From NCBI GenBank assembly GCA_016869675.1, contig VGDP01000004.1, positions 62,001-126,000 of the forward strand: DNA of 64,000 bases. Direction: 5' to 3'. The translations under genes were made by a program, and so were the position numbers. The notes beneath the pieces were generated by a model that worked only from the letters and a program-made list of their open reading frames with translations, had not been told where the DNA came from and did not search any database. This stretch comes from Alphaproteobacteria bacterium. GTDB lineage: Bacteria; Pseudomonadota; Alphaproteobacteria; SP197. Below are positions 28,187-38,529 of the stretch, piece after piece; the first letter of the stretch is position 1; the number at the start of each line of letters is the position of its first letter.

Positions 28187-28993
28187 CTACGCCACCGCGC
28201 CGCGCGCCGCGAGGATCGCCCCGGCCAGCTCGACGAAGCCGTCGGCGCCCCGCGCGGTCGTGACCCATGCCGGTTCCGCGTCGAGGCGCCCGGCGAAGTC
28301 GCGCACGTTGGCGACGCCGACCGCGTTGGGAAAGAAGGCGAACATGGGCGCGTCGTTGGGCGAATCGCCGACGAACATCACGTTGTCGCCCGCGCCGTCC
28401 AGGTCGGTGCCGAACGCCTCGGCGAACAGGCGCCGGGTCATGGCCAGCTTGTCGTAGTCGCCGAACCAACCGTTCACGTGGATCGAGCTGACCTTGGCGG
28501 TGGCGCCGCCGGCACGGAAGTGTTCGACGATCGCCGCGACGGCCACGTCGTCCAGCGGCGCCACGTCCTCGCGGAAATCGATGGCTAGGTCGGCCTCGCG
28601 GTAGGCCTGGTCGGCGGCGACGCGGGCGCCAAGAACCGCGGCCAGGATCGCCGCCTCGATGGCGGCCAAGCGCGCGCGGTCGGCGGCGCGCTCGGCGTCC
28701 GATCTCCAGTAGCGACGGATCATCCGCCGCGCGCGGTCGTCGTAGCGGAACCAGAACGCGCCGTTCTCGCCGACCACGGCGTCGACCGGCCACTGGCGCG
28801 CGATCAGATCGCACCAGCCGGCCGGCCGGCCGGTGATCGGCACGACCGTCAGCCCGGCGGCGCGCAAGCGTTCCAGAGCGTCGTAGGCGCGCGCCGGCAG
28901 GCGGCCCTCGATCGTGAGCGTGTCGTCGATGTCGCACAGCACGAAGCGGACGTCGGCGAGCACCGCGCGCGGGCACGAGGCGAGCGGCCGCAT
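28187..28993 (-). CDS. HAD-IIB (Cof-like) phosphatase
   Basis: FVLCDIDDTLTIEGRLPARAYDAL, VPITGRPAGWCD, MFVGDSPNDAPMFAFFPNAVGVANV. Confidence 0.85.
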   Translation of the reverse strand: MRPLASCPRAVLADVRFVLCDIDDTLTIEGRLPARAYDALERLRAAGLTVVPITGRPAGWCDLIARQWPVDAVVGENGAFWFRYDDRARRMIRRYWRSDAERAADRARLAAIEAAILAAVLGARVAADQAYREADLAIDFREDVAPLDDVAVAAIVEHFRAGGATAKVSSIHVNGWFGDYDKLAMTRRLFAEAFGTDLDGAGDNVMFVGDSPNDAPMFAFFPNAVGVANVRDFAGRLDAEPAWVTTARGADGFVELAGAILAARGAVA

Positions 28994-28996
28994 GGT

Positions 28997-30301
28997 TTAG
29001 GCCAGGCTGTCGACGAAGGGATCGAGCGCGCCGCTTTCGGCCGCCACGTCAAGGATCGTGAAGCGATCGCGCGTCAGGCGGGCGTGGCGCACGACCTGGC
29101 GGTAGAAGCCGATGTCGAGGCCCAGGTCGGACGGGCGCGTCGGCGCGCCGGCACGGCGCAGCGTCGCCTCGATCTGATTGGCGGGACGCATCACGGCGCG
29201 CAGGCGCGCGCGGATGCTGTCCCAGTCCACCGCGAGCCGGGCGTTCAGCGCCGCCGCGCGCGCATCGTCAAGGCGCTTGGGCGCGAAGTCCTTCCAGCAC
29301 GTGGCGCCGAGTTCGGGCCCGAACCAGCGGATCGCGTCGGCCTCGGTGACGGTGGTCGCTTCGAGCCTGGGCGGCGGCCCATCGAGCACCCGTTCCTGCA
29401 GGCGCGCGATCGTGAGCGTGGCGACCGCCACCTGCTCGCCGTGGAAAACGGGCGGCGTGCCGGCGGGCGCCTTCATCTCGATGGTGTGGCTGATCAGATG
29501 TTCCGCCTGGCTGGCCGGGTGGCTGGAGCCGCAGATCGTCATGCCGAAGCCGGACAGGATCAGGGTGCGCGCCAGCCGCTCCATGGCGCCGAGGTCGCCG
29601 GCCAGGAGCGCTTCAGGCGCGGCCATCAGGGCGTCCTCGTCCTCGGCCAGCAGAGCGAACGGCGCCTCGCGGTAGGGCGTGTCGACCAAGAAGTGCGCCA
29701 GCAACCAGTCGGCCTGGGCTGTGGAGCGCGCGATGCTGTCGCCGAGGCCTGAGCGGATCATGCGCGCCGGAGCGCCGGCCAGCACGCCCACGTCGGCGAA
29801 CACGCCGGTCGGCACCACGGCGGATAAGGACTTCTTGTGGCCGTCGACCGTGATCGCCGCGTTGGTCGAGGTGTAGCCGTTCATCGAGGGCGCGGTGGCG
29901 AACACGACGTAGCGCTTGCGGTCGCGCATCGCCGTATATTTGCACAAGTCGTTGATCGAGCCCGAGCCGACCGCCACCAGGCTGTGGGCCCGCGCCGTCG
30001 CCATGCGCAGCGCCACCACCTGGTCGGCGTCGGCGTGCGGATGGTCGCCGAGATGGACCGGGATGACCGCGCCCACGGCGCCGAGCGCGGCCTCGATGCG
30101 CGCGCCCAGCAACGTGTGGGTCGTCGGATCGAACACCACGGCGAACGGCGGCCGCAGGCCCAGCCCGTCCAGGCACGCGGCCTCGCGCCCCGCCAGGCTG
30201 TCGGCGATCACCACGCGCTGGACCGCGACCTTGACCGGCTGGCCGGTTTCCGGGTCCGGCCACGTGCCCGCCAACAGCCGGTCGATCGTCCCCGAGGTCA
30301 T
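28997..30301 (-). CDS. sn-glycerol-1-phosphate dehydrogenase-like (AraM/EgsA family, iron-ADH fold)
   Basis: VGSGSINDLCKYTAMRDRKRYVVFATAPSMNGYTSTNAAIT, SGLGDSIARSTAQADWLLAH, GSSHPASQAEHLISHTIEM, FHGEQVAVATL. Confidence 0.85.
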   Translation of the reverse strand: MTSGTIDRLLAGTWPDPETGQPVKVAVQRVVIADSLAGREAACLDGLGLRPPFAVVFDPTTHTLLGARIEAALGAVGAVIPVHLGDHPHADADQVVALRMATARAHSLVAVGSGSINDLCKYTAMRDRKRYVVFATAPSMNGYTSTNAAITVDGHKKSLSAVVPTGVFADVGVLAGAPARMIRSGLGDSIARSTAQADWLLAHFLVDTPYREAPFALLAEDEDALMAAPEALLAGDLGAMERLARTLILSGFGMTICGSSHPASQAEHLISHTIEMKAPAGTPPVFHGEQVAVATLTIARLQERVLDGPPPRLEATTVTEADAIRWFGPELGATCWKDFAPKRLDDARAAALNARLAVDWDSIRARLRAVMRPANQIEATLRRAGAPTRPSDLGLDIGFYRQVVRHARLTRDRFTILDVAAESGALDPFVDSLA

Positions 30302-30307
30302 GACCGA

Positions 30308-30976
30308 TCAGGCGCAGGCGGCCAGGATGGCGCGAAGCTGCGAGACGAGCGCGCCGAGGCGCGACGCGAACGAGCCGTCGAACGCGGCCGAGCCGATGGT
30401 GAACGCATCGGCGCCGGCGGCCTTGAGCGCGCGGATGCGCGCCGGCGAATCGACGCTGCCGGCCACGATCAGCCGGCCGTCGCCCAGGCCCCGGCGCGCC
30501 GCGCGCACCAGGTCCAGCGGGTCCGCCTCGGTCGCCCGGTAGGCCAGCAGATCGGCGCCGGCGCAGCCCTTGGCGCGGAACGCGCGGCACTGGGCCTCGA
30601 CGTCAGCCGGGCCTCCACCCAGTTTGGTCGGATGGCCCTCAGGCCGGCCGGGGAACGGGAAGTAGCCGGCCGAGGCGCCGGCGAGCGCGCCGAGCGCCGC
30701 GTCGACCTCGGTGCCGCCAAGCACGCAATCGACGCCGAGCCGGCGCGCCACGCGCACGGATTCGGCGGACGCCTCGCGGCTGGTCGAGACGATCTCGAGA
30801 TAACTGGTGGCGCCGGTCGCCTTGATCGCCCGGTGTAGCTCAGTCAGCGTCGCTTCATCGACGCCGACGTCCTTGAACCCGACGTGGCGCAGACCCACGG
30901 GCGCGATCGCCTCCATGACCGTCAGGCAGTCCTCGACCGTCTGGTCGTGGCGGGTCAGCATGAAGATGAAGTCCAC
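30308..30976 (-). CDS. phosphate-binding TIM-barrel protein of unknown function
   Basis: C-terminal phosphate-binding pattern LIVAGSVDSPARIRALKAAGADAFTIGSAAFDG; first gene of the operon. Confidence 0.6.
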   Translation of the reverse strand: MDFIFMLTRHDQTVEDCLTVMEAIAPVGLRHVGFKDVGVDEATLTELHRAIKATGATSYLEIVSTSREASAESVRVARRLGVDCVLGGTEVDAALGALAGASAGYFPFPGRPEGHPTKLGGGPADVEAQCRAFRAKGCAGADLLAYRATEADPLDLVRAARRGLGDGRLIVAGSVDSPARIRALKAAGADAFTIGSAAFDGSFASRLGALVSQLRAILAACA

Positions 30977-31119
30977 GGCGATCCTCCGGCGGCGGCGCGC
31001 CGAACCTAGAGCAACGCCGGATTGGATGGAACCGCCATGGTTCCGTCGGATCGGGCGGCTTCGGCTTCATGAGTCCTCGCGGCTTGGTGGGCGGGCGGAC
31101 GCGCTGTTAGCATGCCGCC

Positions 31120-32379
31120 ATGTCGCACGCCGAGGGCCTGACCGAGGTCGCCATCGTGATCGCTCTCGCCCTGCTGTGCGGCCTGGGCCTGGGCCGCCTG
31201 CGCCAGCCGGCGATCGTCGGCTACATCCTGGCCGGCGTGCTGCTTGGCCCTTCGGGGCTGGGCTTCGTCGAGAACCGCGAGGCCATCGGTTTGCTGGCGG
31301 AACTCGGCGTGCTGCTGCTGCTGTTCGTGGTCGGCATGGAGCTGTCCGTGCGCGCGTTCCAGGCGGTGCTGGGCTTCGCGCTGCTGGTGACCGTGCTCGA
31401 GATCGCCGCCACGATCCTGTTCATGGCGGCGCTGGCCCTGGTGTTCGGCTGGAATCTGGGCCTGGTGGTGCTGCTGGGCTGCGTGGTCAGCCTGTCGAGC
31501 ACGGCGGTGGCGATCCGCATGCTGAGCGACATCCAAGAGCTGCACGGCGACACCGGGCGCAAGGTCGTCGGCGTGCTGATCGCCCAGGACCTGGCCTTCG
31601 TGCCCATGATCCTGGTGATCGGCGCGCTGGGCGGCGACGGCATGGCGCCGGTCGACCTGCTGCCCCTGGCGGGGGCGCTGGCGGTGCTGGGCGGCGTCTT
31701 GTGGTTCCTGGCGCGCCGGCCGGCGCTGCGGCTGCCGCTGCGCCAATGGGCGCGCGGTCAGCGCGACCTGACCGTGCTGGCGGCGCTCGCCTGGTGCTTC
31801 GCCGCCGCATCGGTCAGCGGCCTCCTGGGACTTTCCAGCGCGTTCGGCGCGTTCCTGGCCGGGTTGGTGCTCGGCAACTCGAGCGACCGGCGCGCCCTGA
31901 TGCGCGCGATCGAACCGATCCAGGGCGTCCTGCTGATGGCGTTCTTCCTGTCGGTCGGGCTGCTGGTCGATCTGCCCACCATCTGGCGCAACCTAGGCAC
32001 CGTGATCGTGCTGCTGCTGGTGGTCACGGTGCTGAAGACGGCGCTGAACATCGGCCTGTTCCGCACCCTCGACGAGCCCTGGCCCAACGCCTTCAAGGCC
32101 GGCACGGCGCTGAGCCAGGTCGGCGAGTTCTCGTTCGTGCTGGCCGGCGCGGGCCTGGCCGGTGGCCTGGTCGACGACGAGGTCCATCGTATCGTCGTCG
32201 CGGTCATCGTGCTGAGCCTGGCGACCAGCCCGTTTTGGTTCCTGACCGCGCACCGGCTGCACGTGCTGGCGCTGCAGCCCACCTCGTGGCGCGAGACGCT
32301 GGGCAGTCTGTACGGCGGCGAGACCTCGCGGCTGCGCGGCCTCGTCGAGCGTGCGGCCCGGCGCGCGCGGCGGCGCTGA
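31120..32379 (+). CDS. CPA2-family monovalent cation:proton antiporter
   Basis: LRQPAIVGYILAGVLLGPSGLGFV, LAELGVLLLLFVVGMEL, SSTAVAIRML. Confidence 0.92.
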   Translation: MSHAEGLTEVAIVIALALLCGLGLGRLRQPAIVGYILAGVLLGPSGLGFVENREAIGLLAELGVLLLLFVVGMELSVRAFQAVLGFALLVTVLEIAATILFMAALALVFGWNLGLVVLLGCVVSLSSTAVAIRMLSDIQELHGDTGRKVVGVLIAQDLAFVPMILVIGALGGDGMAPVDLLPLAGALAVLGGVLWFLARRPALRLPLRQWARGQRDLTVLAALAWCFAAASVSGLLGLSSAFGAFLAGLVLGNSSDRRALMRAIEPIQGVLLMAFFLSVGLLVDLPTIWRNLGTVIVLLLVVTVLKTALNIGLFRTLDEPWPNAFKAGTALSQVGEFSFVLAGAGLAGGLVDDEVHRIVVAVIVLSLATSPFWFLTAHRLHVLALQPTSWRETLGSLYGGETSRLRGLVERAARRARRR

Positions 32380-32981
32380 TGCCCGACGACCGGCTCGAGC
32401 GCGCGCTTTCCGCCCCGGTCGCCGGCATAGACGAGGCCGGACGGGGCCCCTGGGCGGGCCCCGTGGTCGTCGCGGCGGTGGTGCTGGACCCGGCGCGTGT
32501 GCCCCCGGGCCTGGACGATTCCAAGCGGCTGAGCGCGCTCCGGCGCGCGGCCCTGTTCGACGCGCTCGTGGCGTGCGCGACCATCGGGGTGGGCATCGCC
32601 GAGGCAGCCGAGATCGACCGCCTCAACATCCGCCGCGCGACGCATCTGGCCATGCGCCGCGCGCTGGAGGCCCTGCCGATCCGGCCGCGCCACGCCCTGG
32701 TCGACGGCAACGACCGGCCGGACCTGCCGTGCCCGGCGACGGCGGTGGTCGGCGGCGACGGCCTCTCGCTCTCGATCGCGGCGGCGTCGATCGTCGCCAA
32801 GGTGACGCGCGACCGCCTGATGGAGGCGCTGGCGCGCGCCCACCCGGGTTACGGCTTCGAGCGGCACAAGGGCTACGGCACGGCACGGCACCAGGACGCG
32901 CTGGCGCGCCTGGGTCCGTGCGCCCAGCACCGTCGCTCGTTCCGCCCGGTCGCCCAGGCGGCCGCGATCAGCCGATCTTGA
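32379..32981 (+). CDS. rnhB: ribonuclease HII
   Basis: [50 protein letters not shown]. Confidence 0.96.
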   Translation: MPDDRLERALSAPVAGIDEAGRGPWAGPVVVAAVVLDPARVPPGLDDSKRLSALRRAALFDALVACATIGVGIAEAAEIDRLNIRRATHLAMRRALEALPIRPRHALVDGNDRPDLPCPATAVVGGDGLSLSIAAASIVAKVTRDRLMEALARAHPGYGFERHKGYGTARHQDALARLGPCAQHRRSFRPVAQAAAISRS

Positions 32982-33195
32982 GGCCCTGGAACCGCTTCTG
33001 GAAGCGCGCGACGCTGCCCGCGTTCTCGTTCAGGCGCTGGTTCATGTTGCCGGTCCAGGCCGGGTGGACCAGCGGGTCGATGTCGAGGGTCATGCGGTCG
33101 CCCGCCTTGCCGTAGGTCGAGCGGGTCTCGAACTCGGTGCCGTCCGTCATCACCACCTTGATGGTGTGATAGTCGGGGTGGATGTCCTTCTTCAT
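32968..33195 (-). CDS. rpmE: 50S ribosomal protein L31
   Basis: [49 protein letters not shown]. Confidence 0.97.
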   Translation of the reverse strand: MKKDIHPDYHTIKVVMTDGTEFETRSTYGKAGDRMTLDIDPLVHPAWTGNMNQRLNENAGSVARFQKRFQGLKIG

Positions 33196-33334
33196 GGCGT
33201 GCCTCGAACGACGCGAACCCCGGACCTGAGGCCCGGAAGGGCGGTCTTATAGCCGCCCCGGCCCGGCGCCGCAAGCGGCCGGCTTGTTGGCCGCACTCCC
33301 GCTTGCTATAGGGGCGAGGCCCGGAAGGCAGCCC

Positions 33335-33652
33335 ATGGACCAGACGACCTTCGAGACCCTGGCGGAGCGCGCGCTCGCCGCCTTCGCCGACGCCATCGAG
33401 GCCGCCCTCGACGATGCCGACGTGGAGCATGGCGGCGGCATCCTGACTGTCACCCTGGCCGACCGGCGCCAGTTCGTCGTCAACCGGCACGCCACCAACC
33501 GGCAGATCTGGCTGTCCTCGCCGATCAGCGGGGCACACCACTACGATCCTGCCGAGGGGCGCTGGCGCGACAGCCGCGGCGGCGCCGACCTGGCCGAGCA
33601 GTTGGCCGCGGACCTGCGCGCCGCCACGGGCGTCGCCGTTACGCTCGGCTGA
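33335..33652 (+). CDS. cyaY: frataxin-like iron donor protein CyaY
   Basis: TLADRRQFVVNRHATNRQIWLSSPISGAHHYD. Confidence 0.93.
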   Translation: MDQTTFETLAERALAAFADAIEAALDDADVEHGGGILTVTLADRRQFVVNRHATNRQIWLSSPISGAHHYDPAEGRWRDSRGGADLAEQLAADLRAATGVAVTLG

Positions 33653-33663
33653 AGGACCACGCG

Positions 33664-35441
<1,778 letters not shown>

Positions 35442-35451
<10 letters not shown>

Positions 35452-35635
35452 TACGTGACTTCGGTTACACCGATTGCGCGGATCGCATCGCATCCGCCAG
35501 CGCCTTGCCCTGGCCGCACAGAACTTCAACCTGCCGCAGCTTCGATCTCTTCGGCTGTATGCCTCTTTCTTGCCATCGTGGTCCTCCTTCGAAAAACAAT
35601 ATCTCAGGATGGACCACTTCAATGGGGGCACCTCA
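35442..35635 (-). mobile_element. IS3-family insertion sequence remnant (terminal repeat + 5' part of orfA)
   Basis: Minus strand: MARKRHTAEEIEA then, after a frameshift, LRQVEVLCGQGKALADAIRAIGVTEVTYYRW; orfA ATG at 35576; end TGAGGTGCCCCCATTGAAGTGGTCCA. Confidence 0.8.
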
Positions 35636-36097
35636 CTGAATGGGATGGTTTGCCCTTATTATGAAGCAAAAGAGGATTGGTGCATTTCGTTGGTTTCTGG
35701 CATGAACGATTGAATTATCTTCTTTGATTGGTCTAGTGGGTCTTGTTAAATATTGGCAATTGATGATCAGGCAGGCAATCCATCAAATATTCATTCCGCA
35801 GTGAATGGTAAATGAATGAAAAGCTATCGAGAGATTAATAAAAACGCCCCATAATTTCCCCCATGGAGTTTTCTAACTTTATCAACCAGACCTTTTTAGC
35901 CAGCTACAAATTTTCCAACACACTCTGACAGTGGCTTGCAGAAGGCGCCCGATTGGCGATCCCCGACCAGCGCCCCACGATGGAAACCATGCCGAAGGCG
36001 TCGCCGACGCTACCTATATACTACCTGCATCACCAGCAAGACAGAACCGCTCGCGGTATCATCAGGTTTACTAGTTGTATTTGTTTAGAAAATCTGG
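35636..36097. other. AT-rich intergenic islet between the IS remnant and the tRNA-Arg 3' end
   Basis: Clear composition drop against the GC-rich surroundings; no credible coding content. Confidence 0.8.
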
Positions 36098-36171
36098 CGC
36101 GCCCGAGAGGACTCGAACCCCTAACCTCCAGATCCGTAGTCTGATGCTCTATCCAATTGAGCTACGGGCGC
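36098..36171 (-). tRNA. tRNA-Arg (anticodon ACG)
   Basis: GCGCCCGTAGCTCAATTGGATAGAGCATCAGACTACGGATCTGGAGGTTAGGGGTTCGAGTCCTCTCGGGCGC; 7-bp acceptor, anticodon loop CTACGGA, TTCGAGTC T-loop. Confidence 0.97.
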
Positions 36172-36314
36172 GGGGCGGCGCGGGGCCAAAGCGTCCCGCG
36201 ACGCGAAGGGACGGAACCTAGGCGAAGCCGCCCGCCGGCGCAAGGGCCGAACGCGGCCCTTCGGCCCTTCGCGCGGCCGCTGGCCGGCCCTGGGCGGAGG
36301 CGCTATACAGGGCC

Positions 36315-37424
36315 GTGGGCCGCTGCACACGCTACATCCTGCGCCAGCTCATCGCCGCGCTGGGGTTCGTCACCGTCGCGCTGACCGGCGTGGTGTGGCT
36401 CAGCCAGTCGCTGCGCTTCGTCGACCTGATCGTCAACAAGGGGCTGTCGGTCGCCTCGTTCCTGCTGCTGACCCTGCTGCTGCTGCCCACCTTCCTGGGC
36501 CTGATCCTGCCGATCGCGCTCTTTTGCGCGGTGGTCTTCGTCTACAACCGGCTGGTCGCCGAGCGCGAGCTGATGATCCTGCGTTCGGCGGGGCTCGGCC
36601 CGGCGGCCCTGGCCCGGCCCGTGCTGGCGCTGGCGCTGGCGGTCGCGGCGGTGGGCTACGCCATCACGCTCTACTTCATGCCGGCGAGCTACCGCACGTT
36701 CAAGGACCAGCAGTTCGTCGTGCGCACCGACCTGACCGGCGTGCTGCTGCAGGAAGGCGCCTTTAACGACTTTGCCGCCGGCCTGACCGTCTATGTCCGC
36801 GCCATCGCCGACGACGGCGGCATCCTGGGCATCCTGGTGCACGACGAGCGCGCGCCCGAGCGCCCCGTGACCATGATGGCGGAACACGGCGCCCTGATGA
36901 CGGCCGACGGCGTGCCCCGTCTGGTGCTGGTCAACGGCAACCGCCAGCAGATCGCCGCCGACGGGCGCAACCTCAGCCTGCTCTACTTCGACCGCTACGT
37001 GCTGGACCTGGCCCAGTTCGTCGAACCGCCGCAGTCGCGCTGGCGCGAACCGCGCGAACGCTTCCTGCACGAACTGATCGGCCCGCCGGCGCGCGAGGAG
37101 GACACCACCTACCGCGACGAGTTGCTGGCCGAGGCGCACGCCCGGCTGGTGGCGCCGTGGAGCGGCCTGGCGCTGGGCCTGATCGCGCTGGCCGCCCTGA
37201 CGGCCGGCGAGTTCAGCCGGCGCGGCGGCATCGTGCGTGTGCTGGCCGGGACGGCCGGCGCGCTCGCCTTCCTCGGCCCGGCGCTGGTGCTGGAACGCGC
37301 GATGATCGACGAACCGCGCCTGGTGCCGCTCTACTACGCGGCCCACGCGTTGGCGCCACTCGCGGCCTGGATCGTGCTGCACCGCCACCGCTGGCCGGCC
37401 TGGCGCCGGCCGGCGCCCGCGTGA
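36315..37424 (+). CDS. lptF: LPS export permease LptF
   Basis: RYILRQLIAALGFVTVALTGVVWLSQSLRFVDLIVNKGLS; upstream of lptG/lptD. Confidence 0.93.
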   Translation: MGRCTRYILRQLIAALGFVTVALTGVVWLSQSLRFVDLIVNKGLSVASFLLLTLLLLPTFLGLILPIALFCAVVFVYNRLVAERELMILRSAGLGPAALARPVLALALAVAAVGYAITLYFMPASYRTFKDQQFVVRTDLTGVLLQEGAFNDFAAGLTVYVRAIADDGGILGILVHDERAPERPVTMMAEHGALMTADGVPRLVLVNGNRQQIAADGRNLSLLYFDRYVLDLAQFVEPPQSRWREPRERFLHELIGPPAREEDTTYRDELLAEAHARLVAPWSGLALGLIALAALTAGEFSRRGGIVRVLAGTAGALAFLGPALVLERAMIDEPRLVPLYYAAHALAPLAAWIVLHRHRWPAWRRPAPA

Positions 37425-37429
37425 CGCCC

Positions 37430-38524
37430 ATGCGGCTCGGCCCGGCGCTCGCGCTCTACATCGCCCGGCAGTTCCTGATCGGGCTGGGCGGCGCGCTTCT
37501 GCTGCTCTGCCTGCTGGCCTTCGCCATCGACTTCGTCGAGTTGTCGCGGCGCACCGCCGGGCACGAGGACGTGGGCACCAGCTTGGCGCTCACACTGGCG
37601 GCGCTGCGCGTACCCTTCCTGTTGCAGAAGGCCGTGCCGTTCGCCGTGCTGTTCGGCGCCATGGCGTGCTACACGCGCCTCACGCGCACGCACGAGTTGG
37701 TGGTGGCGCGCGCCGCAGGCGTCTCGGCCTGGCAGTTCCTGATGCCGGCGGTGGCGCTCGCCGCCCTGGTGGGCGCCTTCGTGATCGCGTTGGTCAACCC
37801 GCTGTCCTCGGTGCTGGTCAGCCGCTTCGAGCGGCTCGAAGCGGATCTGCTGACCGGCCAGACGAGCCTTATGTCGGTCTCGTCGTCGGGGCTGTGGCTG
37901 CGCGAGGGCGACGCCAACGGCCAGAACGTGATCCACGCCCAACGCGTCGCCGACCAAGGCATCGAGCTGCACGAGGTGATCTTCTTCCTCTACGAAAACA
38001 CCGACCGCTTCGTGCGTCGCATCGACGCGGCCTCGGCGGTGCTGGGCGACGGCGTGTGGCGGCTCGAGCGCGTCGTCGTGTCGGCGCCCGACGAGCCGTC
38101 GCTGGTGCTGGCCGAGCTCGACCTGCCCACCGGCCTGACCGCCGCGCGCATCCAGGAGAGCTTCGCCGCGCCCGAAACCATGTCGTTCTGGGACATCCCG
38201 TCGTTCGTCCGCACTCTCGAGGCGGCGGGCTTCTCGGGCCTGCGCCATCGGCTCTACTGGCACGCGATCCTTTCGGGGCCGGTGCTGCTGGTCGCCATGG
38301 TGCTGGTCGGCACGATGTTTTCCCTGCGGCTCAGCCGCATCGGTGGCACCGGGCTCCTGCTGCTGGGCGGGCTCATCACAGGTTTCATGCTTTACTTCCT
38401 GACCGACGTCAGCCGGGCCGTGGGCCTTTCCGGCGGCCTGCCGCCCGCCCTGGCCGCGTGGGCGCCGGCCCTGGTCGCCATGCTCGCGGGCCTCGCGCTC
38501 GTCGTGTACGTGGAAGAAGGCTGA
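37430..38524 (+). CDS. lptG: LPS export permease LptG
   Basis: LYIARQFLIGLGGALLLLCLLAFAIDFVELSRR; possible GTG start at 37421. Confidence 0.93.
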   Translation: MRLGPALALYIARQFLIGLGGALLLLCLLAFAIDFVELSRRTAGHEDVGTSLALTLAALRVPFLLQKAVPFAVLFGAMACYTRLTRTHELVVARAAGVSAWQFLMPAVALAALVGAFVIALVNPLSSVLVSRFERLEADLLTGQTSLMSVSSSGLWLREGDANGQNVIHAQRVADQGIELHEVIFFLYENTDRFVRRIDAASAVLGDGVWRLERVVVSAPDEPSLVLAELDLPTGLTAARIQESFAAPETMSFWDIPSFVRTLEAAGFSGLRHRLYWHAILSGPVLLVAMVLVGTMFSLRLSRIGGTGLLLLGGLITGFMLYFLTDVSRAVGLSGGLPPALAAWAPALVAMLAGLALVVYVEEG

Positions 38525-38529
38525 GGCCG

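Noticed and set aside
30308-30976. TIM-barrel protein as a PcrB/geranylgeranylglyceryl-phosphate synthase partner of the G1P dehydrogenase
   Set aside because: It has the generic phosphate-binding TIM motif, but I could not recognise GGGPS/PcrB signature motifs; a structure search is needed before any such claim.
35944-35952. Possible att duplicate of the tRNA-Arg 3' end (gcgcccga)
   Set aside because: Only ~8 matching nt; too short to support an att site.
35636-36097. Small ORFs in the AT-rich islet (e.g. 35953..36144)
   Set aside because: No homology pattern, no ribosome-binding context, and they overlap the tRNA region; likely chance ORFs.
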